Origin: Cochliopodium minus
Lineage: Eukaryota > Discosea > Himatismenida > Cochliopodiidae
Direction of reading: 5' to 3'
Assembly (NCBI GenBank): GCA_024220525.1
Contig: JAMYWO010000024.1
Span: 78,591 to 138,803 of the forward strand
Length of the DNA: 60,213 nt
Below the pieces are notes generated by a model. The model saw only the letters and a list, made by a program, of their open reading frames with translations. It had not been told where the DNA came from and searched no databases. Below, in pieces: positions 22,104-34,564 of this stretch. A program made the position numbers and the translations under genes. Position 1 is the stretch's first letter. Every line of letters begins with the position of its first letter.

Positions 22104-22214
22104 TTAATCTAATTCTTTTTTTAAATATTTCTCTTATTTTCTTAAAATCTTTTTTAATTTTATTTTTAATATTTAGCTGAAATTATTTTAATATTTATTC
22201 GTTTAATTTTAAAA

Positions 22215-22676
22215 TTATTTGGACTGAATATTTTCCCTCTCAATAAATTCAAATTCAAGATAAATAGAACCAACATTCATTTCTCCATTGCTCCCAATCA
22301 ACTTTTTTTTATTTGGAATTAAATTAAAAAATTAAAAAAATAGAAAATTTCTTTTTTTTTTTACATTCCACCATGATTTTCCATTTTCGTGTAAATCAGG
22401 AATATCAATTTCAAGTCTTCCCAAACATCTTTCACTCTTTTTCAACCTTTTATCTAACACCTCCAAATGAATTTTTTCATTCAAATGGACATCTTTAAAG
22501 GTCAATGTAGTTTCCCATCTAGGATCAGTTGAATCAGCAACATTGGTAGTTTGTATTACTTTATTTAGCTTAATTTTGACGTAAGGAAAACACTTTTCTT
22601 CGTTTGGATTGTTCTTGTTAACGATTCCTTTATATTCCAAATTTTTTGCTTCCTCTACTCTAATATTCAAGTCCAT
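22215..22676 (-). CDS. Small C2-domain protein 5
   Basis: Exons 22676-22365 and 22301-22215, about 132 aa. The loop-1 region carries an insertion (NKNNPNEEKCFPYVKI) so the usual SDPY Asp is absent, arguing against normal Ca2+ binding. Then come STDPRWETTLTF, LEVLDKRLKKSERCLG and SWWN followed by the intron. The last exon ends with GSIYLEFEF. Confidence 0.78.
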
Positions 22677-22979
22677 CTTTTGATTTTGAATTTTTTTTTT
22701 AATCTAAATTTTAATAAAAAAAAATTATGGGAAAAATTCAAAAAATAAGAGCCAATTTTCATTTAATTATGAGCAAACATTCACTCCTTTGTAAATTATT
22801 ATTGATGGAAATTTTCAACAAAATTTTACTTTACAATTTCATATTTTCAAGCAATATGAACCCAATAGGCTTGAATATATAATGATTATATTTAAAACAT
22901 CACAAATACCCAATATAAAATCAATCAATCATACCCCAAATAATTTTATTGAAGACCTATATTTTATAAATGATATTTT

Positions 22980-23336
22980 TCAGTTAAATTCAACTTCAAT
23001 ATTGATCAATCCCATTGATGATTCACCATCTTTTCCAAACAAAGGCCACCAACCATCAGTTTTTTCCTGCAGCTTTGTAATATCAGTAACAATTCTTCCC
23101 ATCAACTTATTAGGCCTAAAATGATTCTTATCATAAATATCTATGCGTACCTGTGCCTCATGAGGAACAGCAGAGAAGTGTAACATCTCTCTCCATATTG
23201 GATCTAGCGTACCCCTTAATACTTTAGTCTTTTTCTTTTCATTGTTCAACTTTATTTTGCAGTAGGGATCGCTTTTACCAATCACAGCAGTATCAAGCAA
23301 TCCTTTAGCTTCTATTACGTTAAATGTAACATTCAT
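22980..23336 (-). CDS. Small C2-domain protein 6 (single exon)
   Basis: Intron-free, 118 aa. Complete C2: VIGKSDPYCKI, GTLDPIWREMLHF, IDIYDKNHFRPNKLMG, GWWPLFG and final INIEVEFN. Copies 6 and 8 lack the intron found after the WW motif in copies 3, 5, 7 and 9. Confidence 0.85.
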   Translation of the reverse strand: MNVTFNVIEAKGLLDTAVIGKSDPYCKIKLNNEKKKTKVLRGTLDPIWREMLHFSAVPHEAQVRIDIYDKNHFRPNKLMGRIVTDITKLQEKTDGWWPLFGKDGESSMGLINIEVEFN

Positions 23337-23452
23337 TTATTAATTTTTTTTTTTATTAATTTAAATAATTTATAAATCTTTTTCACTCAAATTTTTTCAA
23401 CCATTTTCATATCCAATTAAAAAAAGTTTTTAAAAACAAAATTTTAATTTAA

Positions 23453-23946
23453 CTATATGATATTGTTGTAATTCTCAATAAAGAAACATTCCAAATAGAC
23501 AGATCCTTGTGTCACTTCTCCTTCCCTTCCATACAAAGGCCACCTAACAAAAAAAAAATTATTATGTTTCTATTTTCTTGTTTATTTTCCTATTGAATAA
23601 TTTTTATTTTTATTTTCTTTTTCTTAAAAAAAATTTTTTAAATTAATTTTTTTTACCATGATTTTTGATAACTCTTCAATTTTGAAACATCTGTATGTAC
23701 TTTTGCTATAAACTTGTTAGATGAAAGCATGTTTTTATCATAAATTTCAATGCTCACTGGTGCATCAATTGGAACATTGTTGAAGTGAAATTTCTGGTCA
23801 AATCTTGGGTTGACAGTGTTTTTTTTTGTTTTTGTTCTTACTCTTTCGTTATTCACTATGATTTTACAGTATGGATCGCTTGTTCTAATAGTACCTTTAT
23901 TTTTTAGGTTTTTTGCTTCAACTACATGAATTGTGAAATTTTGCAT
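23453..23946 (-). CDS. Small C2-domain protein 7
   Basis: Exons 23946-23657 and 23543-23453, about 126 aa. NKGTIRTSDPYCKI, NTVNPRFDQKFHF, IEIYDKNMLSSNKFIA, then the intron splits the SWW motif (TG|G). The second exon gives WPLYGREGEV...GSVYLECFF. Close to copies 6 and 8. Confidence 0.83.
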
Positions 23947-24275
23947 TTTTTTTTTTTGAATTTAATTAAATTTTATCCTTTTTTTTTATATATTATATTT
24001 TTATAATCAAAATTAATTTTGTTTTTCTCTTTTTTTTTGATTTTGATTAGGATTGTTATATGCCTAAAATCAATGAAATAAACCACTTTAAAATGATCTT
24101 AAATTTCGTTTCAAATCAGAATTTTAAATTAAATAAATTGATTAATGGTTAAAATCAACATCAATTACGTTTTGAATCGAGAATCAATTAAATTCTCAAT
24201 TGTGGACAAAAAATATAATTTAATTTCGCTCAATTAATAAGTATGGTTTTTAATTTCACATCATATTAATTCCTT

Positions 24276-24647
24276 TCAATTAAATTCCACTTCCAGATAA
24301 ATAGATCCCTGGATTTCTTTCCCAGAGATCCCATTCAAAATCCACCATGCTTTGGGTTTATCCTTCAATTGGGAAATATCCCAGCTTAATTTAGCCATAA
24401 ATCTGTTATGTTTGAGAAGATTCTTGTCATATATCTCCAAACTCACATTAGTATTGGGTGGAACATTAGGAAAATACAATATCTCATTCCATTTAGGATT
24501 CAAGTTGTGATTGACGTGTTTTGTCTTTCTTTTTTGGCCATTGATCTTTATTTTACAGTAGGGATCGCTCGTTCTTATTGTTCCTTTGTTGCTTAGATTT
24601 TTTGCTTCTATCACATGGAATGTTACGTTCATGGATGACAATGACAT
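24276..24647 (-). CDS. Small C2-domain protein 8 (single exon)
   Basis: Intron-free, 123 aa. NKGTIRTSDPYCKI, HNLNPKWNEILYF, LEIYDKNLLKHNRFMA, AWWILNG and final GSIYLEVEFN. It is the 5'-most of the eight minus-strand members and faces the inverted copy 9 across about 160 bp. Confidence 0.85.
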   Translation of the reverse strand: MSLSSMNVTFHVIEAKNLSNKGTIRTSDPYCKIKINGQKRKTKHVNHNLNPKWNEILYFPNVPPNTNVSLEIYDKNLLKHNRFMAKLSWDISQLKDKPKAWWILNGISGKEIQGSIYLEVEFN

Positions 24648-24809
24648 CTTTTTTCAATTTCCTTTTAAAAGAGATTATTAAAAAATCTTTAAATTGTTGT
24701 TATCTAATTCCTATTTATTTAATTTCAGCTTTTGATTTTTTTTTAATTTAAGTGAAAAAATTATAGAATAAAAAATTAAAAAATTAAAAATAAAAAATTT
24801 AAACAAAGA

Positions 24810-25239
24810 ATGAATTTAATTTTACACTGCAAAGAAGCTAAAGAACTTATAAATAAAGGATCTGTAAGAATTAGTGATCCATTCTGCACAATAACTATAA
24901 AAAATGAGAGCAAAAGCACAAATCCATCACTAAACACTCTAAATCCGGTCTGGGAAGAGACTTTTCAGTTCAGAGATGTGAATGAAACAGATATGATCAC
25001 TCTTGAAATATTTGACAAGAATCTTGTTGCTTCCAATCAACTAATGGCCAAATTGGAGATGGAATTATTTAAGCTGAAAGGAAATCCTCAAAATTGGTAA
25101 AAAAAAAAAAAATTTCTTTCCTTATTTTCACTAAATTTCACCTTTAATTATATTTATATATATATATAGGTGGAGATTGAGTGGACCAATTGGTGAATTC
25201 ATGACTGCCAAAATTTATCTTGAAGCAGAATTTATTTAA
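24810..25239 (+). CDS. Small C2-domain protein 9 (inverted member)
   Basis: Exons 24810-25096 and 25170-25239, about 118 aa. NKGSVRISDPFCTI, NTLNPVWEETFQF, LEIFDKNLVASNQLMA, and an intron splitting the WW motif as in copy 7; then WRLSGPIGEF...IYLEAEF. The only plus-strand member, divergent from copy 8, so the two may share a promoter region (24648-24809). Confidence 0.83.
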
Positions 25240-25640
25240 AGAGAAAAGAAAGTGTCAATAAAAATTTATTTGATATATTTTGGTGTATGTACGTACATTC
25301 TAATTTTGTAAATACTGATAATTGGAGAGAATTGATTCATTTTGATCTTTATAAATTATATATTTGGCGCCATTTTTTTTATATTTTTTTTTCAAATCTT
25401 TAAACAAATCTTTGATTTTAATTCATTCTTTTCTAAATTCTTTTTCAAAGATTAATGTGAATTTGATTGGATCTAGAAAAGGATACAATCAATACGAATT
25501 TATCAATATTTTAATTTTGAAAAAATATTAAATTTAAAAAAACCGTTATATTTTGTAAAGATATATAAAAAAAAATGAAAGGAGCAAGTATGAAAAGAAT
25601 TATTTATCCATAACCTAATACATATAAATATTTTTAAACA
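25240..25640. other. Intergenic DNA
   Basis: Between C2 gene 9 and the kinesin gene, both on the plus strand. AT-rich, no ORF or repeat recognised; presumably holds the kinesin promoter. Confidence 0.55.
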
Positions 25641-28600
25641 ATGAAAAAAAATCATAACTCCCATTTTACAAAATTTATAGGTAAAAATATACTTGTGGTA
25701 GTAAGAATTAGACCATTCAATAATCAAGAAAAAGAATTAGACTCTGTATCAAATCCATTATTCACAATAGTAGATGAAAAAACGATAATATTCGATCCCA
25801 TCAACGAAATCAATTCAAGAAAGAAAAATTTTGCAAGCAGCAATAAAATAACGAAAAATTTGCCATTCAGATTCGATAAGATATTCTCACGTAAATTTAA
25901 ATATATATACAAATACAAATCAACAAATTTAACTTTATAAAAAAATTTATAATTTAAAAATATTAAATAGAGGAATCAACACAAAGCGAAGTTTTCGAAA
26001 CAATAAAGAATTTTGACTGTTTTTCATCAGTGTTGGAAGGAATATCTACATCGGTTTTTTCATATGGAATGACAGGATCAGGAAAAACACATACAATGAT
26101 AGGTAAATTTATTCTTAAATATTTCCCTTGTTGTGAAAAATGTTTTTAAAAAATATAAAATTCAATTTGAAATAATTGTGAAATTGACTTTTAAAATTTT
26201 TATATTTTCTTTATTTCAAGGCAATAATGAAGATTGGGGCATAATGATCAAATCAGTAGCGGAGATATTCGAAATGGTGGAAAAATATGAGAAAGAAGAA
26301 GAGAACATCAAATTCGAAGTGGAGATGAGCTACATAGAGATCTACAACGAGACGATAAAAGATTTATTGGATTCCACCATAAACACAGATAATGCAAATG
26401 AAGGAAAGAAACCAACACCTACATTAAGAGAGGATCCAGAAGAGGGAGTATGCTTAGGTGGGGTATCAAGGCATAAACCTCGAACATCTGATGAAGTATT
26501 TGAGATGTTGAAGCTTGGAAACAAGAATAGAGCTACCTCTGCCACTGCTGCGAATGATGTCTCTTCGAGATCCCATGCCATTTTGTTGTTGCATGTCAAG
26601 AGGACCAAGAAATTGATAGAGAATGGAAAATTGATCAGCGAGATCAAATATGCGACCTTATCCATGATTGATTTGGCTGGAAGTGAAAGGTATAAAAAGA
26701 AATTATAAAAAATAAATCAATATATTCCCAATACCTAAACAATAACATTCATATCATACAATATACACCCTTAAGCATTCCTCATTCAACAATATCTTCA
26801 TTTATTTATTTAATATATTTTGAATTATATGATAGAGCGAGCCAAACAAAGAATACAGGAACAAGATTGAAAGAAGGAGCAAATATCAACAAATCATTGT
26901 TGGCATTAGGTAAATAAAAAAAGAATACTTTTTGAAATTTGAAATTTAATTTCTAAAACAAATTAATTAAAGGAAAATGCATCAACTCTCTTTCAATGGG
27001 AAACACAAAATTTGTTCCGTTCAGAGAAAGTATATTGACAAGACTGTTGAAAAGCAGCTTCACAGGCAGCTCCAAAACGATCATGATAGGAACGCTATCA
27101 CCCTCCCATCTTCACTACGAAGACTCATTCAACACACTCAGGTTCGCAGACAGAGCAAAGTCAATAAAAGTGAACCCCACAGAAAAGTCGATTTCTTTTT
27201 CTTCAAACTTAAATTTCAAGGCGAGCCAGTTCCAACAAGAGATTGCCAAACAAAGCCAAATCATCATGGAACTTCAAAAGAAGCTAAAGGAGCAAGAAAT
27301 GATGATAGAACAGAAAGATCAATCGATTCACAAGCTCCAACTCTCTTTGTTCGGATCCCAACAACCTTCTCATTGTCAAAACAACGAAGAGAATCTTCTT
27401 GTGGGGTCTGGTTGTTCTTCTTTTCCCAACTCTTTTGTTTTGAGGACCACTTCTGGTGAGATCCCTCCTCCTCAACTCTCCTCTCACAAAGAAAAAGTTG
27501 AACGGATCAAGCAAAATAACACAACTTCCTCCACCACATTGAATAAATATCATATTCCTTCTTACAACAACAATACCATTAATAGCAATATCCCTTCCCA
27601 AAATAATAATACAATCATGAATAATAATACTTTCAATAAAACTTCTATTCCTTCAATGAACAATAATAATACAAATAAAACAAATCTATCTTCTATGAAT
27701 AACTCGAATACAAATAATATAAATAATATAAATAATAATAAATTTATTTCTAATCTTAGACCTCCATCTACATCTTCATCATCATCTTTATCAAATACAA
27801 ATTCGAATATAAATGTTTTGACGGAGAAGGAGAAAAAAAGAAAAAAAGTGAATTTTACAAGCAAGTTTCAACAACCCGTGCAAGATCTCCTCAACAGAAA
27901 GAAGGAGAGCTCGCCTCGCACAAAGCTCCGCGCCTCTCTTGCTTCTCCCAAAAAAAGACGCATGGATCTTCCTCCAAGCAGCAAAACAACACAACTGATG
28001 CACACAAAGATAAATCTTCAACAAAACAAAGAAAACAAAGTCAACAATAGCATCAATCTAAATAATATTAATAGCATTAATAATAATGTCAATGTAAATA
28101 ATAATAGTGATAACATTAATATTGATAAACTACAAAAAAACATCGAAAAGTTGAAATTGAGCAACAATGCCAAAGAAAACGAGGTGGAATCTGAACTTGG
28201 AAACATTCCTGAGCTCCCTCCTAGCAAAATCAACCCTCCTTCAAGCAGACTCCAAACACGCACCATCGGGCACGGATTCTCCAAATCTACCAAAAGTAGC
28301 GAAAGTAGAGTTTTGAACGAAAAGCCAACAAACAACTTGATTAACAGCAACAACATCAACAATAACTTTATTTTAAACACTTTCAACAACAATAACAAAA
28401 TAAATGTACAAATCGCTCCTTCTTCAACGAGAAAATCCAATATCAACATAAATCACATCAATAACTTGAGTTTGTCTACTAAGAAGAGAACTCCATCTTC
28501 CAACAAGAAGAAATCTCTTTTGTCTCGCCTCAAAAACTCTCCCAATAAAAAGAGACTCGGTCAGTTGCCTCCCAAGATCCCTTCCCTCTTCTCTACTTCT

Positions 28601-28687
28601 TCTCAATTCCAAATCGGATCCACTCCTCCTCAGATAAAAATCTCACCAATGTTGATGGATCAAGAGAAAGAGAATTTTTTGTATTAA
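25641..28687 (+). CDS. Kinesin motor protein with Asn-rich C-terminal tail
   Basis: Microtubule motor. Five exons fit in phase: 25641-25890, 25971-26102, 26221-26689, 26836-26909, 26973-28687; about 879 aa. N-terminal motor domain: NILVVVRIRPF, P-loop GMTGSGKTHT, SYIEIYNE, switch I NDVSSRSHA, switch II DLAGSER, and LGKCINSLSMGN...FRESILTRLLKSSFTG, ending with FADRAKSIK. A short coiled coil follows (about 45 residues, IAKQSQIIMELQKKLKEQE), then a long low-complexity tail rich in Asn, Ser and Pro with basic patches. The position of the motor and the LTRLLK region suggest a kinesin-8-like plus-end motor, but the subfamily needs a tree. Start at 25641 reads straight into the motor. Confidence 0.9.
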
Positions 28688-28791
28688 AAAATTAATTTTT
28701 TTTGAATATTAAAAAATATAAAATAAATTTTTCTTTGAATTTAGAAACAATGTATTTTTCAAACTTTTCATTTTGGGTTCACAAAATTTTT

Positions 28792-30067
28792 TTAATAAAA
28801 GTTTTTGATGAGATGTTCAAAACAAAGAAACCAAATAACTTTTGGAATTTTATTTTTTGAAAAAGAAGTGTTGTTCAACCTGTTTCTAACAAGCAAAAGC
28901 TTCAAAATGGTGTTTTGGAGAATTTCAGAATAAAATTTGTAATTTTCAGTCGACCAACCAAAATAAACCTCGTATCCCTCTGGTAAAATCTTTGGGAGTT
29001 CGACATCTTCACAGATGTAACAAACGCTTTTTCCTCCTAAACAGACATTGAAGTGGAGGTAAGGATTTTCGAAAATGAGTTTATTGGGCTCTAAAAACAT
29101 TCCTTCTTTAATGCTTCCATTGTAGAAATGAATTTCTTTTTTTTCAAAATTTACTAAGATTCCTTTTTAAAAAATGAATAATATAAAAATTAATAAAAAA
29201 TTAATTTAATATAAAAATAAAAACATTAAAATAAATATTTTAAAATTTGGAATTTTTTAATTTGTTTTTTACCTACTCTTGTTAGAACTTTCAAGTTTTG
29301 TTTTATATTTTTGATAGTTTGATCTGGATCTTTCTCATTTTTCAAATGAAAGAAGTTTTTGTTTTTGAATTTTCCTCCGTGATCATTCTTTTTGGCAACA
29401 TCTCCATTCTGCCACAAAACTGAAACAAAAATATTTTTATTTTATTATTATTTTAATTATTTAATTTTTAAAATTTTTATTCTTATTTTAATATTTTTAT
29501 TTTAAAGTAAAAGAATTTTTAATTTGTTTTTAATTTTTTATTTTTTTTTTTTATTACTATTGTCCGTGACCATATAATAAGATTCCTTTTGAAACCATCC
29601 AAATGCTTTATTTTTTATATAAAAATAGATAAATACTCAAAAAAAAAAATATTCTTCTTACTTGGATTTCGGTCTTTTGGATTATCTGATAAAAATGTAA
29701 GATGTATTAAAAATTTGAAGAGAAATTTAAGATTTAATTTATAATTCCCTTAAAAAAAAATATATTTACGTTCTTGAATCATTCCAACACCACAAAATGA
29801 AGATTCTAAATTTCATTTATTAAATGAAAGAAAATTTTTTTTTTATTTTTATATGCCAATAAATAAAGGGATGTATGATGATTTAATTGAATGAAATATT
29901 ACCATTCAGAAAGATATATTCTACATAATGTATCCCTTCTGAATATTTCTCAGGCAGGATGATTATCTTTTGGGTATCTTTCGCAATGAACAGTTTATCA
30001 CATGCAATAAAATCCGTGGGATTTTAATATACTCTGGATTATCCGAGAATTTGAGATCAACTATCAT
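28792..30067 (-). CDS. SPRY-like family gene S1
   Basis: Six-exon layout shared by the whole family, on the minus strand. Exon 1 from ATG 30067 (DLKFSDNPEYI...KYSEGIHYVEY), exon 2 near 29810-29770 (SSFCGVGMIQE), exon 3 near 29685 (DNPKDRNPS), exon 4 near 29615-29575 (AFGWFQKESYY), exon 5 near 29425-29275 (ends LKVLTRVG), exon 6 29165-28792 (VNFEKKEIHFYNG...IPKVIWFLCFEHLI). The GIHY.E / GVG / GWF / FYNG order matches the beta-strand pattern of SPRY (B30.2) protein-interaction domains. Exon 1 changes frame by one base in an A-run near 30020-30035, so it is either a recent pseudogene or carries a homopolymer error. Function unknown. Confidence 0.62.
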
Positions 30068-30383
30068 TTTGGAAGAATTTTTCTTTTCCTTTATCAATTT
30101 TATTTTATTTTATTTTATTATTTTGATTTGATATGAATGTTTAAAAATAAAATTGATAAAAAAAGTTGTGAAAGTAAAAGAGAAACTATCTTTATTTCAC
30201 TTTTTTTTTTTAAGCACCCACAAATTTCTATAAGAAAAAAAATATCCAAATAAATTTTCTTATTTTAAAGAATTGAGTTGGAACCCTTTTTTAAGATACA
30301 TTTATGATGATTTTTATTTAGAATTTTTTTTGGCTATGAGATGTTTAAAAGGAAATTTCCAAAATAATTTATAATAAAAAAAA
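30068..30383. other. Divergent intergenic region
   Basis: Between the 5' ends of S1 (minus) and S2 (plus). AT-rich; presumably a bidirectional promoter. No motif recognised. Confidence 0.5.
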
Positions 30384-31619
30384 ATGGGGAATAAAAATAA
30401 TGGAAAAAAGAAGAAAGAGGAGAAAGAAGAGATAATCAAGCAAAATAACGAACCAATAAATAATAAATGCAAAGAAATCAAAGGATTAAAGATAAGAAAA
30501 GAAATAAACACTAAAGTATCAAATAAATTGATTCCTCAACTCCAATTTGAAGATAATAAAGAATATTTGATAGATAGCAGATCAGAAAGGGTGATCACAC
30601 AAAAGATATTTCATTCGAATAACCAGAAGACGATAATTATACCCAATATGTTTACCAAAGGGATACATTATGTTGAATTCATCTTTATAACAGGTATATA
30701 TGATATTGCAAAATTTTTTATTTACGATTTTTTAGAGCGGATATTTAATATAAATTATATCAACAAAATATAGGAACATTTTGTGGTGTTGGATTGATTG
30801 AAAGTTGTAAGGATAACTAAAATAAAAAATTTTGATAAAATAATCGTTTGAAATTAGATGATTTGATGGGATCAAGTGAGAATTTTTTTATTAATTTTTT
30901 AAAAATGATTAACTTTTAAAAAAAAAAGCATTTGGATGGTATCAAACAAATAATTATTACATGTGTTCGAACGGAGGTATATTTATTTTGTTTATTTTAT
31001 TTTTAAAAATAAATAAACTTTTTTTATTGAAAAAAGTTTTGTATTACAACAGTCAAGTAAATAAAAACCACAAAGGGAGGGAGATGACCAATAGCTCTCA
31101 TACCAACTTGATTAAAATCAATGACATGGAAGGAACAATGAATAGGATAAGAGAAAAAGAAAATTCTCTTTATAGAGTGGGTAAAATAAAATTTAATTTT
31201 TTTTTAGAATATTTCTAAGAATTTTTTTAAATTTTTTTATTTCGAAAAAAAAAGGGGTTTTATTTGATTTTACAACAAAAAAAATTTTTTTCTACTACGG
31301 AAAGAAAGAAAGTGGAATGAACTTGAATGAAGACAATTTAGAAATCCAACATGACTACCTACGTCTGAGTGTTTGTGTGGGAGGTGGGTTGTGTTATATT
31401 TGCGATGATGTTTGCTTACCTGTTAAATTACCTCAAGGAATTTATATTGATTTGGATTGGTCAACTCAGAACTACAAAAATTTTTCGAATTATTTGCAGG
31501 ATATAATTTATACGATGATGCTTGTTAGGAATCGACTTAATTCTACTGTTTTACTTTCTTTTAAAGTTCCCAAAGTTGTTTGGTTTCTTTGCTTTGAATA
31601 TATTGTTAAATTAGTTTGA
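30384..31619 (+). CDS. SPRY-like family gene S2 (MGNKN N-terminus)
   Basis: Exon 1 30384-30693 starts MGNKNNGKKKKEEKEE, a Gly-2 start fitting N-myristoylation followed by a Lys/Glu-rich linker. Then come the family's LQFEDNKEYLI, QKIFHS, GIHYVEF. Middle exons: TFCGVGLIES (about 30775-30808), a DDLMGSS-like exon, AFGWYQTNNYYMCSNG (about 30930-30976), and a linker exon near 31044-31180. The last exon from about 31256 to 31619 has TTKKIFFYYGKKESGM, LCYICDDV, DWSTQNYKNFS, MLVRNRLNSTV and VPKVVWFLCFEYI. Membrane anchoring is inference from the N-terminus. Confidence 0.68.
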
Positions 31620-31766
31620 GTAATTCCAAAATTTTGTCTTTTTTTTTCTTTTTTAATTATTTGTTTAAATTTTATTATTTTAAATTCGAAATCTAAAATT
31701 GAATAAATTAAAAAATAAAAAAATGAATAAAAAAGCTTGGTTGAAAAAAATAAAAAAAAGAGTTGA

Positions 31767-33031
31767 ATGGGGAATAAGAATTTAAAAGATCACAAAGAAA
31801 CAAAGAAAGAATCGAAAGAGATAATTAAAAAGGATCAAGAAATCATCACTGTTGATAATAAAAAAAAAATTGAAAGCATACCTCCACCAAAACAAAAAGA
31901 GGAAATAATCACTAAAGTATCTGATAATCTATTCACTGATCTTAAATTTGTTGATGATGTCAATTATTTGATCGATAATCGAACTGAAAGAGTTATCACA
32001 GAGAAGATATTTCATTCCAAAACCCAAAAGACGATTATAATACCCGATATCTTTGATGAAGGGGTACATTATATGGAATTTATCTTGGTGGCAAGTAGAT
32101 TTAATCAACAAATTAATTCTAAATAATATTTGCATTATACAACAGCTTCTTTTTGTGGGATTGGATTCATCAACAAATGTAGCATAATACTTTTAAATTT
32201 AATTTATAAATTTAACCGCCATTTTTTTTTTTTTGAAAAAAAAAGTTGATTTAAGAGGATCCAGTAAATATTATTTCTTATTAGTTTAAAAAAATTAAAA
32301 AAACTTTAATCAATCAATTTTTTAAAAAGCCTACGGATGGAACCTTCCAAATAGTTATTTCATCTGCTCAAATGGAAGTAAAAAAAAAATTAATTAATTT
32401 TTAAATTATTTAATTGTATTATTTTTTAAAGTGTTGTACGTAAACGGAAGTAAACTAGAAGATCACGATTTTAAAAAACTAACTAATGGATCATTTTTGC
32501 ATCTCTCTAATATTTCTGATGTTTCAGAAACAATCGAGAAAATAAAAGAAACGAGAAAAAAGCTAATGAGAATTGGTAATAAAAAATAAAAAAATGTTAA
32601 AAATAAAAATAAAAATTAAAAAAATAAAAATAGTATCACATTAATTTAAACTCATTTTTTTATTTTTTTTTTTAGGTGTTTTGATCAATTTCAAAAATAA
32701 AGAAATAGATTTTTATTGTGGTACAAAAGAAGGGGGACTGGAATATGCAGGTGGAGTGTTAATTGATAAACAACACAAATCTCTTCGCTTGAGCGTTTGT
32801 GTAGGGGGAGGTTTGTGTTACATATGTGATGATGCAAACCTACCAAAAGGATGTGGAATCATTTTGAATTGGTCAACTCAAAACTACAGGAACTTTTCCA
32901 ATGAACTTCAAGAAACAATTTATATGATGATGCTCATACGATACAGACTTAATTCCACAATCATGGTTTCTTTTAAAGTTCCCAAATTTGTTTGGTTTCT
33001 TTGTTTTGAATATCTTCTGTTAAATGAATAA
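31767..33031 (+). CDS. SPRY-like family gene S3 (MGNKN N-terminus)
   Basis: Exon 1 starts MGNKNLKDHKETKKE at 31767 (possible N-myristoylation), with a long Lys/Glu linker and LKFVDDVNYLI...GVHYMEF. Further exons: SFCGIGFINKC (about 32145-32178), DLRGSS, AYGWNLPNSYFICSNG (about 32330-32372), a linker exon VLYVNGSKLEDHDF...LMRIG (about 32432-32575), and the last exon from about 32676 with LINFKNKEIDFYCG, LCYICDDAN, NWSTQNYRNFS, MLIRYRLNSTIM, VPKFVWFLCFEYL. Intron positions match S2. Confidence 0.7.
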
Positions 33032-33172
33032 AAAAAAAAAATCAAACATTAATTTTTCTAAAGAAGATCAACTAGCACTTTTTTATTTTTTTGTTTTTAA
33101 ACTATTTTATTTAAATTTTTTTTTTTATTTTTTTTCAGTGTGAATTCAAAAAAAAAATTTAAATAAAAAAAA

Positions 33173-34428
33173 ATGAAGTTACCTGATCTCAAATTCTCCA
33201 ATGATCCAAAATACATTTATAAAGGAACAATAGAAAATTTTGATGAGAAATTATTCTGTTCTTCTGGAAATTCAGCCCAAAAGATTGTGATTATACCTCA
33301 AAAATTTAGCGAGGGGATACATTACTCTGAATTTATCATAATTGCATGTATATTCTTTTATTTTATCGATTTATATCTTTAATAACTCATTTATTTATTT
33401 GATAATCAAAGCATCTTATGTTGGTGCAGGTGTATTTGATGAACGTAAAAAAAATATCAATTTATATTTTGGAGATTTCTTGAATTAATTATCCATCAAG
33501 ATCAATCCAATGATTCATGCCCCAGTAAATTCTAGATTTCATTATGTTCAAATATATATTTTATTTTATTTTGATATAAAAAAAAAAAAAAAAGCATTTG
33601 GATGGTTCCAAACGAGATCAAACTACATTTGTTCCAATGGATGTAAAATTTTTTTTATTTTTTATTTTTTATTTATTTCATTAGTATTATATAAAATAGG
33701 AATAGCAGGCGACCGTGTTTCGATATCTGATAAGTTAGGAAATCCTGATCAAATGATTTTGATATCTTCAAACACTCAAGAAACCAAAGAGAAAATAATA
33801 AAAGAAAAGGATAACTTAATAAGAGTGGGTAATTAAATATTCAAAATTAAAAAAAATTAAATCATTTCATTTATTTTTATTTTAACAAAAATATTAAATT
33901 TTTTTTTCTTAATTTTGTTTAGTTTTTCAGTTTTTTGATATTTTTTTTTTTCTTCATTTAATTATTTTTATTTCAAATTTTTTATTTTAAATCCAATAAT
34001 TTTTAATTTTTATTTTTGTTTTTATTTTTATTTAATAATTTATTTTTTTATTAAAAATAGGAATAATGATCAACTTTCACAAGAAAGAAGTTTATTTCTA
34101 TCACGGAAAAAAAAAAGAAGGTCTCTTTTTGGAAGAATTACCACAACCATTCAAGCATGATTACCTCGTGTACAACCTTTGTTTCGGTAAAGGGTTGGGA
34201 TACATTTGCGAAGACGTAGAACTTCCAAAGAATTTACCAAAGGGATACGAGATTTATTTGAATTGGTCCACTCAAAATTACAAACATTATTCCCTTGTTT
34301 TGAGAAAAACTATTTTGAAGCTTTTGCTTGTTAGAAACAGGTTGAACAAAACTTCTTTTTCAAAAAATAAAATTCCCAAAGTTATTTGGTTTCTTTTTTT
34401 CGAACATCTCATCAAAAACTTTCATTAA
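33173..34428 (+). CDS. SPRY-like family gene S4
   Basis: Exon 1 33173 (MKLPDLKFSNDPKYI...FSEGIHYSEFIIIA), exon 2 near 33410-33443 (SYVGAGVFDER), exon 3 near 33495-33520 (DQSNDSCPS), exon 4 near 33595-33642 (AFGWFQTRSNYICSNG), exon 5 near 33690-33831 (linker, ends NLIRVG), exon 6 34061-34428 (MINFHKKEVYFYHG...IPKVIWFLFFEHLIKNFH). No MGNKN extension. The last ~190 nt are almost identical to the same region of S6, indicating recent duplication or gene conversion. Confidence 0.7.
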
Positions 34429-34564
34429 AATAAAAACTGAAATTTCTTGTTTTAAAACTTTTTTTTTTAGAAGATTTGTTTTATCAAACTTTTTAATAAT
34501 CTTTTTAAAACAAAACTTTTTAATTTTTTTTTTTCGTGAATAAATGAATAAAAAAATAAAAAAA

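Noticed and set aside
27284-28612. Several minus-strand ORFs, rich in Leu and Phe, opposite the kinesin tail
   Set aside because: They are antisense readings of Asn/Ser/Lys-rich low-complexity codons with no domain of their own.
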